Positions 24,668 through 34,346 are shown, counted from the first letter of the stretch. The stretch: 64,000 nt of DNA from Flavobacterium pisciphilum (GCF_020905345.1 NZ_JAJJMO010000001.1:2418001-2482000), one strand, 5' to 3'. The notes: generated by a model from the sequence alone, not told the origin. Made by a program: numbers and translations.

Positions 24668-27169
24668 CTAGAAGTAGAATCCGAAAGATCCTTTTACTGC
24701 AAATTTGCTAGCATCGGGTGCGTTTAAATAACTACCTCTCCAAGAGAAATCAATACGGAATACTTTAAAGATATTTCCAATTCCTGCACTGTACTCCCAA
24801 TATATGTTTTCGGGTGCAACATATTCTAATCCCGAAGCATTAATGGCTCTATTGGCATCAGATATGGTTCCGTAAACTGCCTTAGCTCCAATAATTTCTC
24901 TCCAATTGAGTTTTCGCATAAATGGGATTCGGGCAAAAAGTCGTCCTCCAAAATTATGATCCCATTGTAGAGTTGTATATTGATCGGTTACAAACTCATA
25001 GAAATTTAAATTACTAAATGTATTTTCGATTGTAAAATAAGTTTGATTTCCAGGAATCACACTCATTAACCCTAACGGTATTGTTCCGAATGTTTTTCCT
25101 GTTTCTAAAATAAGATTCGTGCGTCCAAGAGGCCCAATAATTATAGGTTGCTTATAATACAACTGAACTTTTTCGTATTTGAAATCACTGCCCAATACTC
25201 CTTTAAATCCATGACTATAATTAATAAAGAATCTACTAAACGGACTATCTACATTATTTCTTTCGACACCAAAACCGATTGTTTTACGATTTGGAGTGTA
25301 TTCTATCTGGATATTTGCTTCTGATTGTTTTACTCCATTTGCTATAACTCCCCCAGGATTTGTTACTGAAGGCATAGTTGTATAATAATCTAAACTAAAC
25401 GTATTCGAAGCAGATTCTAACGTACGGTATGATAATCCTACTTGAAATGTTAGGTTCTTGATTGGTTCTATTTCGGCAGCGACATTGGTTAAATTAATAT
25501 TCGTTAATTTCCCATTACTTCCTGTTGTAAATAAAGCCGATGAAGCAAAGCTTCGCCCTAAGACATCATTGGTTGTTGTTAAACTAGCTCCTATTTGTTC
25601 CACATCTCTCCTATTTCCTCCCGAGATAATAAGACGATTCTTTTTATCGACCATCCATTTCCCTGAAAGTCCGTATTTAAATTTATTATCATCAAAACCA
25701 TAAGCGGTGTAGGCTTGTAAACGCCATGGATCATTTGGACCAAAATACGTTCTTCCTCCAACTCGCACACGAAGGCCTTCGACTTCATTATATCCAAATG
25801 TTGAGAATATAGGTCCGTAGTCAAATTTCGGAAACTCTATATAACCACTACCCAGTATTGAAACCAAACTATAGAGTTGTTTAAATCTCTTGACTGTTTG
25901 CAAGGTATCAAGCATTTTATAAACTCCTTGTTCGTCTTTGGTCAGTTTTTCGAAACGATTCTCTTCCCAGTATTCATCCGGTCTATTATATACTTCGTTA
26001 TCTATATAGTTAACTTCTTCTTTATAAAAAGCAGTTGGTTTTGGTATATTAAACTTATGATCTCTGTAAGATGAAGTTCTCTTTCCATACACTCCTTTAG
26101 AGTTTTCTTTTTTGTTTAAAGCAAAATCCGACATCATATAATCCCTCGTAAGAAGGAAAATAGAATCACTTACAACGTCAAATTCTTGCTCAATATAAAT
26201 ATCTTTTACCCAGTTAATATTAGCACTTTTTGTAACTGCCATATTAATTTTCTTGATCGCAAATGTGGTATCATTTACCCAAAAATCTCCTTTAAAAGTC
26301 AATTCGTTTTTACGTCTCGGATAAAAGACAATATTATAACACCATTTATTATCTATAAATGTACTGTCTTTTAGAACATAGTTATACACATCAATCCCCG
26401 TTGTAGACAATGGACTTGTAAAACTTTTATCGAAAAAGGTAAGGTGATTATCATAAATATTATAATCGGAATACAGATCTTTTACAAAAGCTAATATTTG
26501 CTGATTATTATTAAATCCAGAGGTTTTACTTCCTTTTATAATCTCTTTTACTTTCTTTATATTATTATCTCCATATACATCATACAAAGATTCATTTATA
26601 AAAATAGGCAAATATGTTTTTCCTGTAACCCTAGAAGTATCTACTTGCTTAAAGATGAACTCCATTCCTTTAAAAATTTTGTTCTTCATAAAAGCACTAT
26701 CAATGGTATTCATATCGAATTCCACTTTTTCGTACTTCTCCATCTGGTATTGTTTAAACTGGTACAATCCATTTTTACGTTTTCTTTCCCAGATTTTTCT
26801 AAGAATATCCAACGCTGGATTATTTTTTTTCGAAGTCTTACCAGTATAAATTACTACCTCGTTTAAACTTTCGGCTTCGTTCAAAACAACTTTAAAATTG
26901 TAGTTAACTGCTTTTTCTAGTGTAATTTCTTTTTCCGAAAAGCCTGCCGAAGCAACAACGATAGTAGTATAAGTATTTGGCGATTCTAAATAAAAACGCC
27001 CGTCCTCATTGGAAACGATTCCAATATTGGTTCCTTTAAAAACTACGTTTGCAAACGGAATTGGCTGATTGGATTTATCTAAGACGATTCCACTCACTTT
27101 TGTTTGTGCAAAAATGCCATTCACAAATGCGAATATAAAAAACAGGCTGAGTATAATTATTCTTTTCAT
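24668..27169 (-). CDS. DUF5686 / carboxypeptidase-like regulatory domain protein
   Basis: An 833-residue outer-membrane protein: signal peptide (1-21, FVNGIFAQ), a carboxypeptidase-regulatory-like domain at about 22-110 (KVSGIVLDKSNQPIPFANVV, SNEDGRFYLESP), a long DUF5686 region and a C-terminal barrel-like part ending FAVKGSFGFYF. The family is widespread in the Bacteroidota and of unknown function. The C-terminal aromatic residue and alternating pattern fit an outer-membrane barrel. The pdhB terminator lies directly upstream, so it is transcribed separately from pdhB despite the same orientation. Confidence 0.88.
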   Translation of the reverse strand: MKRIIILSLFFIFAFVNGIFAQTKVSGIVLDKSNQPIPFANVVFKGTNIGIVSNEDGRFYLESPNTYTTIVVASAGFSEKEITLEKAVNYNFKVVLNEAESLNEVVIYTGKTSKKNNPALDILRKIWERKRKNGLYQFKQYQMEKYEKVEFDMNTIDSAFMKNKIFKGMEFIFKQVDTSRVTGKTYLPIFINESLYDVYGDNNIKKVKEIIKGSKTSGFNNNQQILAFVKDLYSDYNIYDNHLTFFDKSFTSPLSTTGIDVYNYVLKDSTFIDNKWCYNIVFYPRRKNELTFKGDFWVNDTTFAIKKINMAVTKSANINWVKDIYIEQEFDVVSDSIFLLTRDYMMSDFALNKKENSKGVYGKRTSSYRDHKFNIPKPTAFYKEEVNYIDNEVYNRPDEYWEENRFEKLTKDEQGVYKMLDTLQTVKRFKQLYSLVSILGSGYIEFPKFDYGPIFSTFGYNEVEGLRVRVGGRTYFGPNDPWRLQAYTAYGFDDNKFKYGLSGKWMVDKKNRLIISGGNRRDVEQIGASLTTTNDVLGRSFASSALFTTGSNGKLTNINLTNVAAEIEPIKNLTFQVGLSYRTLESASNTFSLDYYTTMPSVTNPGGVIANGVKQSEANIQIEYTPNRKTIGFGVERNNVDSPFSRFFINYSHGFKGVLGSDFKYEKVQLYYKQPIIIGPLGRTNLILETGKTFGTIPLGLMSVIPGNQTYFTIENTFSNLNFYEFVTDQYTTLQWDHNFGGRLFARIPFMRKLNWREIIGAKAVYGTISDANRAINASGLEYVAPENIYWEYSAGIGNIFKVFRIDFSWRGSYLNAPDASKFAVKGSFGFYF

Positions 27170-27174
27170 AATCC

Positions 27175-27213
27175 AAAAAAAAACTTCATCAATTAAGAAA
27201 ATGATGAAGTTTT
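27175..27213 (-). terminator. Intrinsic terminator of pdhB
   Basis: An 11-bp stem (27202-27212 with 27181-27191) is followed on the minus strand by a run of about nine T residues. It separates pdhB from the DUF5686 gene. Confidence 0.85.
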
Positions 27214-27232
27214 ATTAGTATTGTTAATTTTC

Positions 27233-28213
27233 TTACTTTTTATACATTACTTTCTTTACTGCTTTTATGACATCACCAGCATTTGGCAACCAGTCTTTAA
27301 GCAATACCGGAGAGTAAGGTGCAGGTGTATCTGCAGTTGTGATACGCTGTATTGGCGCATCAAGGAAATCGAACGCTTGTTCTTGTACGATATATGTAAT
27401 CTCTGAAGATATACTTGCAAATGGCCAAGCCTCTTCAAGAACTACTAAACGATTTGTTTTCTTAACTGAAGCTAAGATAGCATCTTTGTCCATTGGACGA
27501 ACTGTTCTTAAATCGATAATCTCACAAGAGATACCTTCTTTAGCCAATTCATCAGCTGCTATAAATGCTTCTTTTATAATTTTTCCAAAAGACACAATTG
27601 TTACATCAGTTCCTTCACGTTTAACATCAGCAACTCCTAGAGGAATTGTATATTCTCCGTCTGGCACTTCACCTTTATCACCATACATTTGCTCTGACTC
27701 CATAAAGATTACAGGGTCATTATCACGAATAGCTGATTTCAAAAGTCCTTTTGCGTCATAAGGTGTAGATGGTACTACAACTTTAAGACCTGGTGTGTTT
27801 GCAAACCAGTTTTCTAAAGCTTGAGAGTGTGTTGCTCCTAATTGACCTGCTGAAGCAGTTGGTCCACGAAAAACGATAGGCACATTAAATTGTCCTCCTG
27901 TCATCTGACGCATTTTGGCAGCATTATTTATAATTTGATCAATACCAACTAAACAGAAGTTGAAAGTCATATATTCTACAATTGGACGACAACCATTCAT
28001 TGCAGATCCAACTGCAATTCCTGTAAAACCAAGTTCTGCAATTGGTGTATCAATTACTCTTTTTTCACCAAACTCAGCAAGCATACCTTTTGATGCTTTG
28101 TATGCACCATTATATTCTGCAACTTCTTCGCCCATTAAATATATGGATTCATCGTGACGCATTTCTTCGCTCATCGCTTCACAAATGGCCTCTCTAAATT
28201 GTATTGTTCTCAT
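27233..28213 (-). CDS. pdhB: Pyruvate dehydrogenase E1 component, beta subunit
   Basis: A 326-residue transketolase-like beta subunit of the 2-oxo acid dehydrogenase E1 enzyme, using thiamine diphosphate to decarboxylate pyruvate. Visible family features are MRTIQFREAICEAMSEEMRHD, MGEEVAEYNGAYKASKGM with the cofactor Glu, RGPTASAGQLGATHSQALE and the C-terminal ITTADTPAPYSPVLLKDWLP. The alpha subunit is not in the window. The branched-chain 2-oxo acid enzyme is a possible alternative, but the sequence fits the pyruvate type better. Confidence 0.92.
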   Translation of the reverse strand: MRTIQFREAICEAMSEEMRHDESIYLMGEEVAEYNGAYKASKGMLAEFGEKRVIDTPIAELGFTGIAVGSAMNGCRPIVEYMTFNFCLVGIDQIINNAAKMRQMTGGQFNVPIVFRGPTASAGQLGATHSQALENWFANTPGLKVVVPSTPYDAKGLLKSAIRDNDPVIFMESEQMYGDKGEVPDGEYTIPLGVADVKREGTDVTIVSFGKIIKEAFIAADELAKEGISCEIIDLRTVRPMDKDAILASVKKTNRLVVLEEAWPFASISSEITYIVQEQAFDFLDAPIQRITTADTPAPYSPVLLKDWLPNAGDVIKAVKKVMYKK

Positions 28214-28588
28214 ATTTTTTATTGTTGTTGTAATTTTCTGAAAAGCAAAAATAATTATTTTAAATTACTTAAGAGCATAAATTTAGTTTAAAAAACAAGA
28301 AGTCTCGTATCTACCTGTGTTTTGCTAGCATATTAACTTTTATCCTTTAAAACATACAACTTACGAAATCGATGTAAATAAAAAATCAACTCACAAAAAA
28401 GATAATTTTTTCCTCCCCCTTGATTTAAAAAAATGCATTTTAATTCTAAAAACTAACAACCATGGCTATTTAGATTTCAAAAATAAATTATTTTCTTATA
28501 ATTCTCACTACTAAATGTAAAATATTTCTTGCTTTTATTATTTCAGTTATTTACCTTGGCAGACATTAAACAAAAAACTTAAACCATA
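28214..28588. other. Intergenic region of 375 bases between pdhB and the small secreted peptide gene
   Basis: A divergent AT-rich gap. It contains a TATTTTTG box for pdhB at 28246-28253 (minus) and the promoter of the peptide gene near its right end. I see no ORF, strong hairpin or repeat in the rest. Confidence 0.6.
28528..28559 (+). promoter_or_regulatory. Candidate promoter of the peptide-GLPGLI-barrel unit
   Basis: TTG at 28529-28531, a 20-base spacer, then TACCTTGG at 28552-28559 (7/8 to TAnnTTTG). The start near 28566 is followed by AACAAAAAACTTAAA and the ATG at 28589. Confidence 0.55.
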
Positions 28589-28828
28589 ATGGAAAAAAGA
28601 TTTTTAACCTCAGCAGTAATCCTAACTTTCTCAGGATTAGCAATGGCAAACAATCAAAATTCAAAGCTAATTGTTTTAAACAAAAAAGAATTAATATCTA
28701 CTGATAAAACAACATCAAGTAAAGAAGACGAAATTTGGTTTTGTTATTTAGCATCTACCGAAACAAGTGATCCTGATATGGCAGGAAATACAACCACCAC
28801 TGAAATTCATCATTGCACTTGGTATTAA
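28589..28828 (+). CDS. Small secreted two-cysteine peptide
   Basis: A 79-residue product with a signal peptide (1-20, FSGLAMA). The mature part of about 59 residues is polar, has Cys at 52 and 76 and ends EIHHCTWY. The two Cys could form one disulfide around a Thr-rich stretch (AGNTTTTEI). A promoter-like sequence precedes it, and the GLPGLI and barrel genes follow on the same strand after a 127-base gap. I recognise no family. It may be an exported peptide handled by the GLPGLI/barrel pair, a peptide-maturation substrate or a small envelope protein; this is inference from position. Confidence 0.7.
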   Translation: MEKRFLTSAVILTFSGLAMANNQNSKLIVLNKKELISTDKTTSSKEDEIWFCYLASTETSDPDMAGNTTTTEIHHCTWY

Positions 28829-28955
28829 TAACATCCAAACATTTCTTTTAATCTCTGCAACTCTAAAAAATGTTGCATAGATTTACCATCTTTCAAATAA
28901 ATTCAAGCAAACTATTTTAACAAAAAACTTAACCTAAATTAGAACCTTTATTTTT

Positions 28956-29636
28956 ATGAAAGCAAGCATCATTTTACTCATTTTTTTATTTTCTAGTCAA
29001 ATACACTCACAAAGTCTGAAAGGCATATACACTAGACAACAACTAAATGGTCGAGGAGACAATACCACTTTACCTGATAAAGCAAAAAAAATAGAAACTT
29101 TTAGCTACGTTTATTCTCAAAAAAAATCAATTCAAAAACTTATCAGCAATCAAAAAACATCAACTGACACCACTTACATAGAGAAAAATGGCGATAAAAT
29201 ACCAACAGTATCAACTGTTCGTTTTTCTTCTGCTGTAGTTAACTACAAAGATTTTGATTTAAAAACATATAAAGTCCTAATAACAAGTAATGGAGTAGAT
29301 TCTAACGTAAAAATAAATCTTCCAGTCCACAACTGGAAATTATCTAATGAAACTAAAGTTATAAATGGTTTCACTTGCAAAAAGGCAACAACAAAAAACA
29401 CAGAATTCAATGCTAACCAAAACATTACAGCTTGGTATACTGAAGAAATCCCTGTAAATGACGGACCAATGTTTTACAACGGTCTCCCTGGATTTATTAT
29501 TCAATTAGAATTAGACGATAAATCTATTTTGATTTTTCAAAAACTAGCCTTTAGCGAAGAAAACACAACAATTGAGCTACCAAATAACACAGCCAAAGAA
29601 ATGAGTTTTGAAGAATACCTCGCACAAAGAAGATAA
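28956..29636 (+). CDS. GLPGLI family protein, second locus
   Basis: A 226-residue secreted protein with a signal peptide (1-18, SSQIHSQ). It has the motif order of the family: NGFTCKKAT (about 138-146), ITAWYTEEIPVNDGP, then the hallmark variant YNGLPGFIIQLEL at 176-181 (Phe for Leu at the fifth position). It is shorter than the 300-residue paralogue because the acidic-basic insert is absent. The downstream barrel gene starts five bases after its stop, so the pair is clearly an operon. Function unknown. Confidence 0.9.
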   Translation: MKASIILLIFLFSSQIHSQSLKGIYTRQQLNGRGDNTTLPDKAKKIETFSYVYSQKKSIQKLISNQKTSTDTTYIEKNGDKIPTVSTVRFSSAVVNYKDFDLKTYKVLITSNGVDSNVKINLPVHNWKLSNETKVINGFTCKKATTKNTEFNANQNITAWYTEEIPVNDGPMFYNGLPGFIIQLELDDKSILIFQKLAFSEENTTIELPNNTAKEMSFEEYLAQRR

Positions 29637-29640
29637 GTAT

Positions 29641-32289
29641 ATGATACATAAATGTTATCAAAATGAATTTTATTTAAAAAAAGCAATTTATCTACTTTTT
29701 TTTCTACTTACAATAAAACTACATTCACAAAATACCATTACTGGAAAAATTATTAATTCTAAAAATATTCCTGTTGACCAAGCGACAGTACAAATAAAAA
29801 ATATTACAACAGACCACACTATCGCTTTTATTCAAACTGATAAATATGGTTTTTACAAATTAGAAATAAAAGAAAAAGCAAGTTATAACATTAAAATAAC
29901 AGCATTTGGTTACGCTACGCTTATCAAAAGAATTGAAATAGATAAAAAAAATTTAAATCTAGAAGATATCTTCCTTGAAGAAAATCGAATTGAATTAAAA
30001 AATGTCATTATAAAAAATGAGAATAAGGGCATTACGGAGATTGGAGATACTTTGCGGTATAAAGTAGAAAAATTCATGAATGGAACTGAAGAAACATTGA
30101 AAGATGTAATCAAAAAACTTCCTGGACTTGATATTGACCAACAAGGAAAAATCAAAGCAAATGGCAAAAGCATCGATAAGCTATTAATTGATGGAGAAGA
30201 ATTTTTTATAAATCAACAAAAAATTGCTACTGAAAATATTAGTTCAGAAATGATAAAAAACATCGAACTAATAAAAAACTATACTGAATTCAAGAACCTT
30301 AAGACAAATGAAAAATCAGACATTACTGCAATAAATATAAATATAAAAGAAAAATTCAAAAACAAGATAACAGGAAATATTGAAACAGGCCTTGGAAATG
30401 ACTCTAAATACAAACTACATTCTACTTTATTTAGCTTTAGGAAAAAACTATTAGCGAGTTTAATAAGTGATTCAAATAATACTGGGCAATTATCTATTTC
30501 TATTGATGACTATCTAAATTTTGTGAATCAAAAAGAAGAAAACACAAATGGAGAAACTACTTTCACAAGAAATGATGAACTCCCTCGTTTTTTAACTATC
30601 GGAAATAATGTTCAAAAAAGATCTTCATACTTCACTGGATTAAACCTAAAATATTCTCCCATAAAAAAAATTCAAATAAATTTTTACTCTATTATTAATA
30701 ATACTGATCAAATAGAACAACAATCAATCACACAACAATACTTTACTGAACCTAACCCTATTGTAAATAGAGAAATTAAGAGTATAAGTGAAAAATCTAA
30801 GATAAATATTTCACATTTAGATATTGCAGCAAAACTTAATGACAAATCATTATTAAATTACAAAGCTTCTTTTTCTGGATTAGATAATAATAATAAATCA
30901 GAAATTGAGAACAATTCAAATCTTATATCTAATCAAATAGAATTCTCAAATTTTGACTTAACCCACCAATTCAACTTTAATACTATTTTCAAAAAAGACA
31001 ATGGACTAAGTTTAAATTTAAAACAGAATATTCTGGAATCAAAAAATGACTTAAACATAAACTCAAACAACGAATTTTTAAACCTAATTTTTAAGGATTC
31101 GAACTATGAAATAATCCAAAAGACTAAAACACATAAAAATGAAATCGCATTAAAAGCAAACTATTTTTTTAAATTAAAATTTGTGAATTTTAATTTATTC
31201 TTTGAGTCAGATACAAAAAAAGAGTTCTTTCAAAATAATGAAATTCAATTTTCACAATTTGACAACAGAATAGATTTAAACAAAAAGAGCAACAATGCAG
31301 GTTTTGACACAAAATTTAAACTATTCAAGAAAACTACTTTTACATCATCATTATCCTACTCTAAAATCAACTACATATTTAATGATGAAACAAGTTCTAA
31401 AACATTTTTTGCACCAAAATTCACTCTAAAAAAAGAATTCGACTCTAATCACTATCTTAAACTAAGTTACAGTAAAAACAATAATCTAGTCAAAGTAGAC
31501 AACCTAATACAGAATGAAATAATCGGTAACTATCGGACTATATTCACAAACCAAGACATAAAGTTTGATATGTTATTTCCTAATCAATACATCGCAGCAG
31601 ATTATTATTATTCAAAAAATAGATTTTCTTTAATTGCAAATACTTCATATTTAAAATCAAAAAACATCATTTCAAGCAATTCAATCTCTACTTCAACTCT
31701 TACTACTTTTTCATATAAATTAGCACCACTTGAGAACAGATTTAATTCTTTATTGTTTTTAGAGAAAACATTTTCTAAAATCCCTTTTTCAGTTAGAGGT
31801 AGCGCATCCTATTCTGAAAGTAACAAAGATTTCTTTTATAATAATCAAAATCAAAGCTTGAATTCTAAATCCATCTCTGGTTATTTTTCTATACTTTCAA
31901 GATTTAAAGAAACAAGTTTTCAAATAGAGGCAGGCTATTTGTACGTAAAAGATAACTACAGAGATGAATTGTCTTCAAATTATTTATCTGTACTAAATCC
32001 CTACACAGAACTTAGCTATAAATTTTCTGAAGAATTCTCCTTTGTAACCAAGTTTTCATACAAAAAATTCATGTCTAGGATTTCTTCTAATGACATATAT
32101 GAATTAAACCCAAAATTTAGATATGTTTTCCCTAAATCAAAAGTCGAAATCAGTATAATTGGTTATGATATTTTAAATATTAAAAATAATCAACAAATTT
32201 CACTATCTCGATTCGATAATTATACAGAAGAGAACATTTACAAGACTTTATCTGGCTATTTCATGTTAAATCTTAAATTAAAATTGTAA
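29641..32289 (+). CDS. CarboxypepD_reg outer-membrane beta-barrel protein, second locus
   Basis: An 882-residue outer-membrane barrel protein. Signal sequence about 10-31 (LFFLLTIKLHSQ), a carboxypeptidase-regulatory-like domain about 32-115 (ITGKIINSKNIPVDQATV), then GDTLRYKVEKFMNGTE, KDVIKKLPGLDID and KLLIDGEEFF, all shared with the barrel at 14472-17159. The barrel ends YFMLNLKLKL. The open frame can be extended to a TTG at 29608 inside the GLPGLI gene, but the ATG at 29641 gives a proper signal peptide. Base composition is especially A-rich, more so than the neighbouring core genes. It is last in the peptide-GLPGLI-barrel unit. Confidence 0.87.
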   Translation: MIHKCYQNEFYLKKAIYLLFFLLTIKLHSQNTITGKIINSKNIPVDQATVQIKNITTDHTIAFIQTDKYGFYKLEIKEKASYNIKITAFGYATLIKRIEIDKKNLNLEDIFLEENRIELKNVIIKNENKGITEIGDTLRYKVEKFMNGTEETLKDVIKKLPGLDIDQQGKIKANGKSIDKLLIDGEEFFINQQKIATENISSEMIKNIELIKNYTEFKNLKTNEKSDITAININIKEKFKNKITGNIETGLGNDSKYKLHSTLFSFRKKLLASLISDSNNTGQLSISIDDYLNFVNQKEENTNGETTFTRNDELPRFLTIGNNVQKRSSYFTGLNLKYSPIKKIQINFYSIINNTDQIEQQSITQQYFTEPNPIVNREIKSISEKSKINISHLDIAAKLNDKSLLNYKASFSGLDNNNKSEIENNSNLISNQIEFSNFDLTHQFNFNTIFKKDNGLSLNLKQNILESKNDLNINSNNEFLNLIFKDSNYEIIQKTKTHKNEIALKANYFFKLKFVNFNLFFESDTKKEFFQNNEIQFSQFDNRIDLNKKSNNAGFDTKFKLFKKTTFTSSLSYSKINYIFNDETSSKTFFAPKFTLKKEFDSNHYLKLSYSKNNNLVKVDNLIQNEIIGNYRTIFTNQDIKFDMLFPNQYIAADYYYSKNRFSLIANTSYLKSKNIISSNSISTSTLTTFSYKLAPLENRFNSLLFLEKTFSKIPFSVRGSASYSESNKDFFYNNQNQSLNSKSISGYFSILSRFKETSFQIEAGYLYVKDNYRDELSSNYLSVLNPYTELSYKFSEEFSFVTKFSYKKFMSRISSNDIYELNPKFRYVFPKSKVEISIIGYDILNIKNNQQISLSRFDNYTEENIYKTLSGYFMLNLKLKL

Positions 32290-32356
32290 ATCTGCGAAAT
32301 CGTAATAGTTTTCAAAATTATTATGCATGCATAGTAAATTATTCGGATTATATTTC

Positions 32357-32364
32357 TAAATTTG
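32357..32364 (+). promoter_or_regulatory. Candidate -7 box of etfB
   Basis: TAAATTTG is a full match to TAnnTTTG. Transcription from about 32370 would exclude upstream start codons and supports the etfB start at 32400. No clear -33 TTTG is seen. Confidence 0.45.
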
Positions 32365-32399
32365 TGGAAACGTATTTAGAAATATTAAAATATATACTT

Positions 32400-33146
32400 A
32401 TGAAAATATTAGTTTGCATCAGTCATGTACCTGATACTACTTCAAAAATTAACTTTACCAATGGTGATTCAGAATTTGATACTAATGGCGTACAATATGT
32501 AATTAATCCTAACGACGAATTTGGCTTAACACGTGCAATTTGGTTTCAGGAACAACAAGGTGCTACAGTTACTGTAGTAAATGTTGGAGGACCTGATACT
32601 GAACCAACTTTACGTAAAGCTTTAGCAATCGGTGCAAACGAAGCAATTCGTGTAAATGCTAATCCAACTGATGGTTTTTTCGTAGCAAAACAACTTGCTG
32701 AAGTTATCAAAAACGGTGGCTATGATTTAGTTATTGCAGGAAAAGAATCATTAGATTATAATGGTGGAATGGTTCCTGGTATGATTTCAGGAATTTTAGG
32801 ATACAACTTTTTAAACTCATGCACAAACATAACTGTAGACGGTACTAACGTAAAAGCTGTTCGTGAAATTGACGGTGGTAAAGAAACTGTAAGTACTAGT
32901 TTGCCATTAATTATTGGTGGTCAAAAAGGATTGGTTGAAGAAAAAGATTTACGTATTCCAAACATGAGAGGAATCATGACTGCAAGAACAAAAGCTTTGG
33001 CAATTGTAGAACCAGTTGATGCTCCTGTTAACACTAAAGCGGTAAAATTTGAAAAACCAGCTCCAAAATCTGCAGTGAAATTAGTTTCAGCTGACAATTT
33101 AGATGAGTTAGTCAATTTATTACACAACGAAGCAAAAGTAATCTAG
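32400..33146 (+). CDS. etfB: Electron transfer flavoprotein, beta subunit
   Basis: A 248-residue subunit of the FAD/AMP-containing heterodimer that passes electrons from acyl-CoA dehydrogenases to the respiratory chain. It starts MKILVCISHVPDTTSKI and carries GGPDTEPTLRKALAIGANEA, AGKESLDYNGGMVPGM and the C-terminal recognition loop region RIPNMRGIMTARTKAL. The frame runs 12 codons further upstream to a GTG, but the -7 box overlaps those codons. It is followed by etfA 66 bases downstream. Confidence 0.95.
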   Translation: MKILVCISHVPDTTSKINFTNGDSEFDTNGVQYVINPNDEFGLTRAIWFQEQQGATVTVVNVGGPDTEPTLRKALAIGANEAIRVNANPTDGFFVAKQLAEVIKNGGYDLVIAGKESLDYNGGMVPGMISGILGYNFLNSCTNITVDGTNVKAVREIDGGKETVSTSLPLIIGGQKGLVEEKDLRIPNMRGIMTARTKALAIVEPVDAPVNTKAVKFEKPAPKSAVKLVSADNLDELVNLLHNEAKVI

Positions 33147-33162
33147 TAATCAGTATTTAGCC

Positions 33163-33185
33163 TCAGGTTTAAATCATAAACCTGA
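33163..33185 (+). repeat. Short hairpin between etfB and etfA
   Basis: TCAGGTTT (33163-33170) and AAACCTGA (33178-33185) form an 8-bp stem with a 7-base loop. There is no U-tract, so it may act as an mRNA stability element rather than a terminator. Confidence 0.5.
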
Positions 33186-33212
33186 ACTTTAAACTTTTAA
33201 ACAAAAAATAGT

Positions 33213-34181
33213 ATGTCAATATTAATATATGCAGAATCTGCAGAAGGAAAATTTAAAAAGGTAGCTTTTGAGTTGGCTTCATACGCTAAAAAAATTGCCG
33301 AAACACTAGGAACAACTGTTACCGCATTAACAATAAATACAAACGACGTAAGCGAATTATCTAAATACGGAGTTGATAAAGTTCTTAAAGTAACTAATGA
33401 TAAATTAGCTGGCTTTACAGCTAAAGCTTACGCAGATGTTATCAAACAAGCAGCAGAAAAAGAAGGAACTAAAGTAGTTTTACTATCTTCTAGTACCGAC
33501 AGTATTTACCTTTCATCATTAGTTGCAGTAGCCTTAGAAGCTGGATTTGCATCAAATGTTGTAGGATTGCCTGTAAGCACATCACCATTTCAAGTAAAAA
33601 GAAATGCTTTTTCAAACAAAGCTTTCAATATCACAGAAATCAATACTGATGTAAAAGTACTAGCTCTAGCTAAAAACTCATACGGTATTTATGAAAGTGC
33701 TGGTTCTGCAACTGAAGAAGATTTTAACCCAACAATTGGAGACAATGATTTTGGAGTAAAATTAGAATCTGTAGAAAAAGTTACTGGAAAAGTATCTATC
33801 GCTGATGCTGATATAGTAGTATCTGGTGGTCGTGGATTAAAAGGGCCTGAAAACTGGGGATTAGTAGAAGATTTAGCTGCTGTACTAGGAGCTGCAACTG
33901 CATGTTCTAAACCAGTATCAGATTTAGGATGGAGACCTCACAGTGAACACGTAGGACAAACAGGAAAGCCAGTTGCAACAAATTTATACATTGCAATAGG
34001 TATTTCGGGTGCTATACAACACATTGCAGGTATTAACTCGTCAAAAGTAAAATTAGTTATCAATAACGACCCTGAAGCTCCTTTCTTTAAAGTAGCAGAT
34101 TATGGTGTTGTTGGGGATGCTTTTGAGATTGTACCTAAATTAATTGAAAAATTAAAAGCTTTTAAAGCACAACATTCATAG
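33213..34181 (+). CDS. etfA: Electron transfer flavoprotein, alpha subunit
   Basis: A 322-residue partner of EtfB that carries the FAD. The N-terminal ETF fold (MSILIYAESAEGKFKKVAFE) is followed by the C-terminal FAD domain with VVSGGRGLKGPENWGLVEDL, RPHSEHVGQTGKPVATNLYI and GISGAIQHIAGINSSKVKLV, the family signature. Full length. It is co-transcribed with etfB, and a strong terminator follows. Confidence 0.96.
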   Translation: MSILIYAESAEGKFKKVAFELASYAKKIAETLGTTVTALTINTNDVSELSKYGVDKVLKVTNDKLAGFTAKAYADVIKQAAEKEGTKVVLLSSSTDSIYLSSLVAVALEAGFASNVVGLPVSTSPFQVKRNAFSNKAFNITEINTDVKVLALAKNSYGIYESAGSATEEDFNPTIGDNDFGVKLESVEKVTGKVSIADADIVVSGGRGLKGPENWGLVEDLAAVLGAATACSKPVSDLGWRPHSEHVGQTGKPVATNLYIAIGISGAIQHIAGINSSKVKLVINNDPEAPFFKVADYGVVGDAFEIVPKLIEKLKAFKAQHS

Positions 34182-34208
34182 ATTTAAAAAATTCTATACA
34201 AAAATAAT

Positions 34209-34256
34209 GCTACCTAAAAATAAGATAATCGTATCTTTGCTTTAGGTAGCTTTTTT
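34209..34256 (+). terminator. Intrinsic terminator after etfA
   Basis: GCTACCTAAA and TTTAGGTAGC (34209-34218 and 34241-34250) form the outer stem, with an inner AGATA/TATCT stem, followed by six T residues. Confidence 0.88.
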
Positions 34257-34346
34257 GTTCCATATTTTTTGATTAAAATTGCACTTTTATTTTTTACATA
34301 AAATTCTAATTAAAAGAGGTAGTAATACCCTATACGTCTGCAACTT

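Noticed and set aside
26498..26866. 122-codon plus-strand ORF opposite the DUF5686 gene
   Set aside because: Antisense shadow of a well-supported coding frame, rich in Phe and Ile as expected from reversed Lys/Asn codons.
27339..27761. 140-codon plus-strand ORF opposite pdhB
   Set aside because: Lies wholly within pdhB and has no recognisable features or promoter.
29608..29640. TTG start of the second barrel gene inside the GLPGLI gene
   Set aside because: The ATG at 29641 gives a cleaner signal peptide and sits five bases after the GLPGLI stop.
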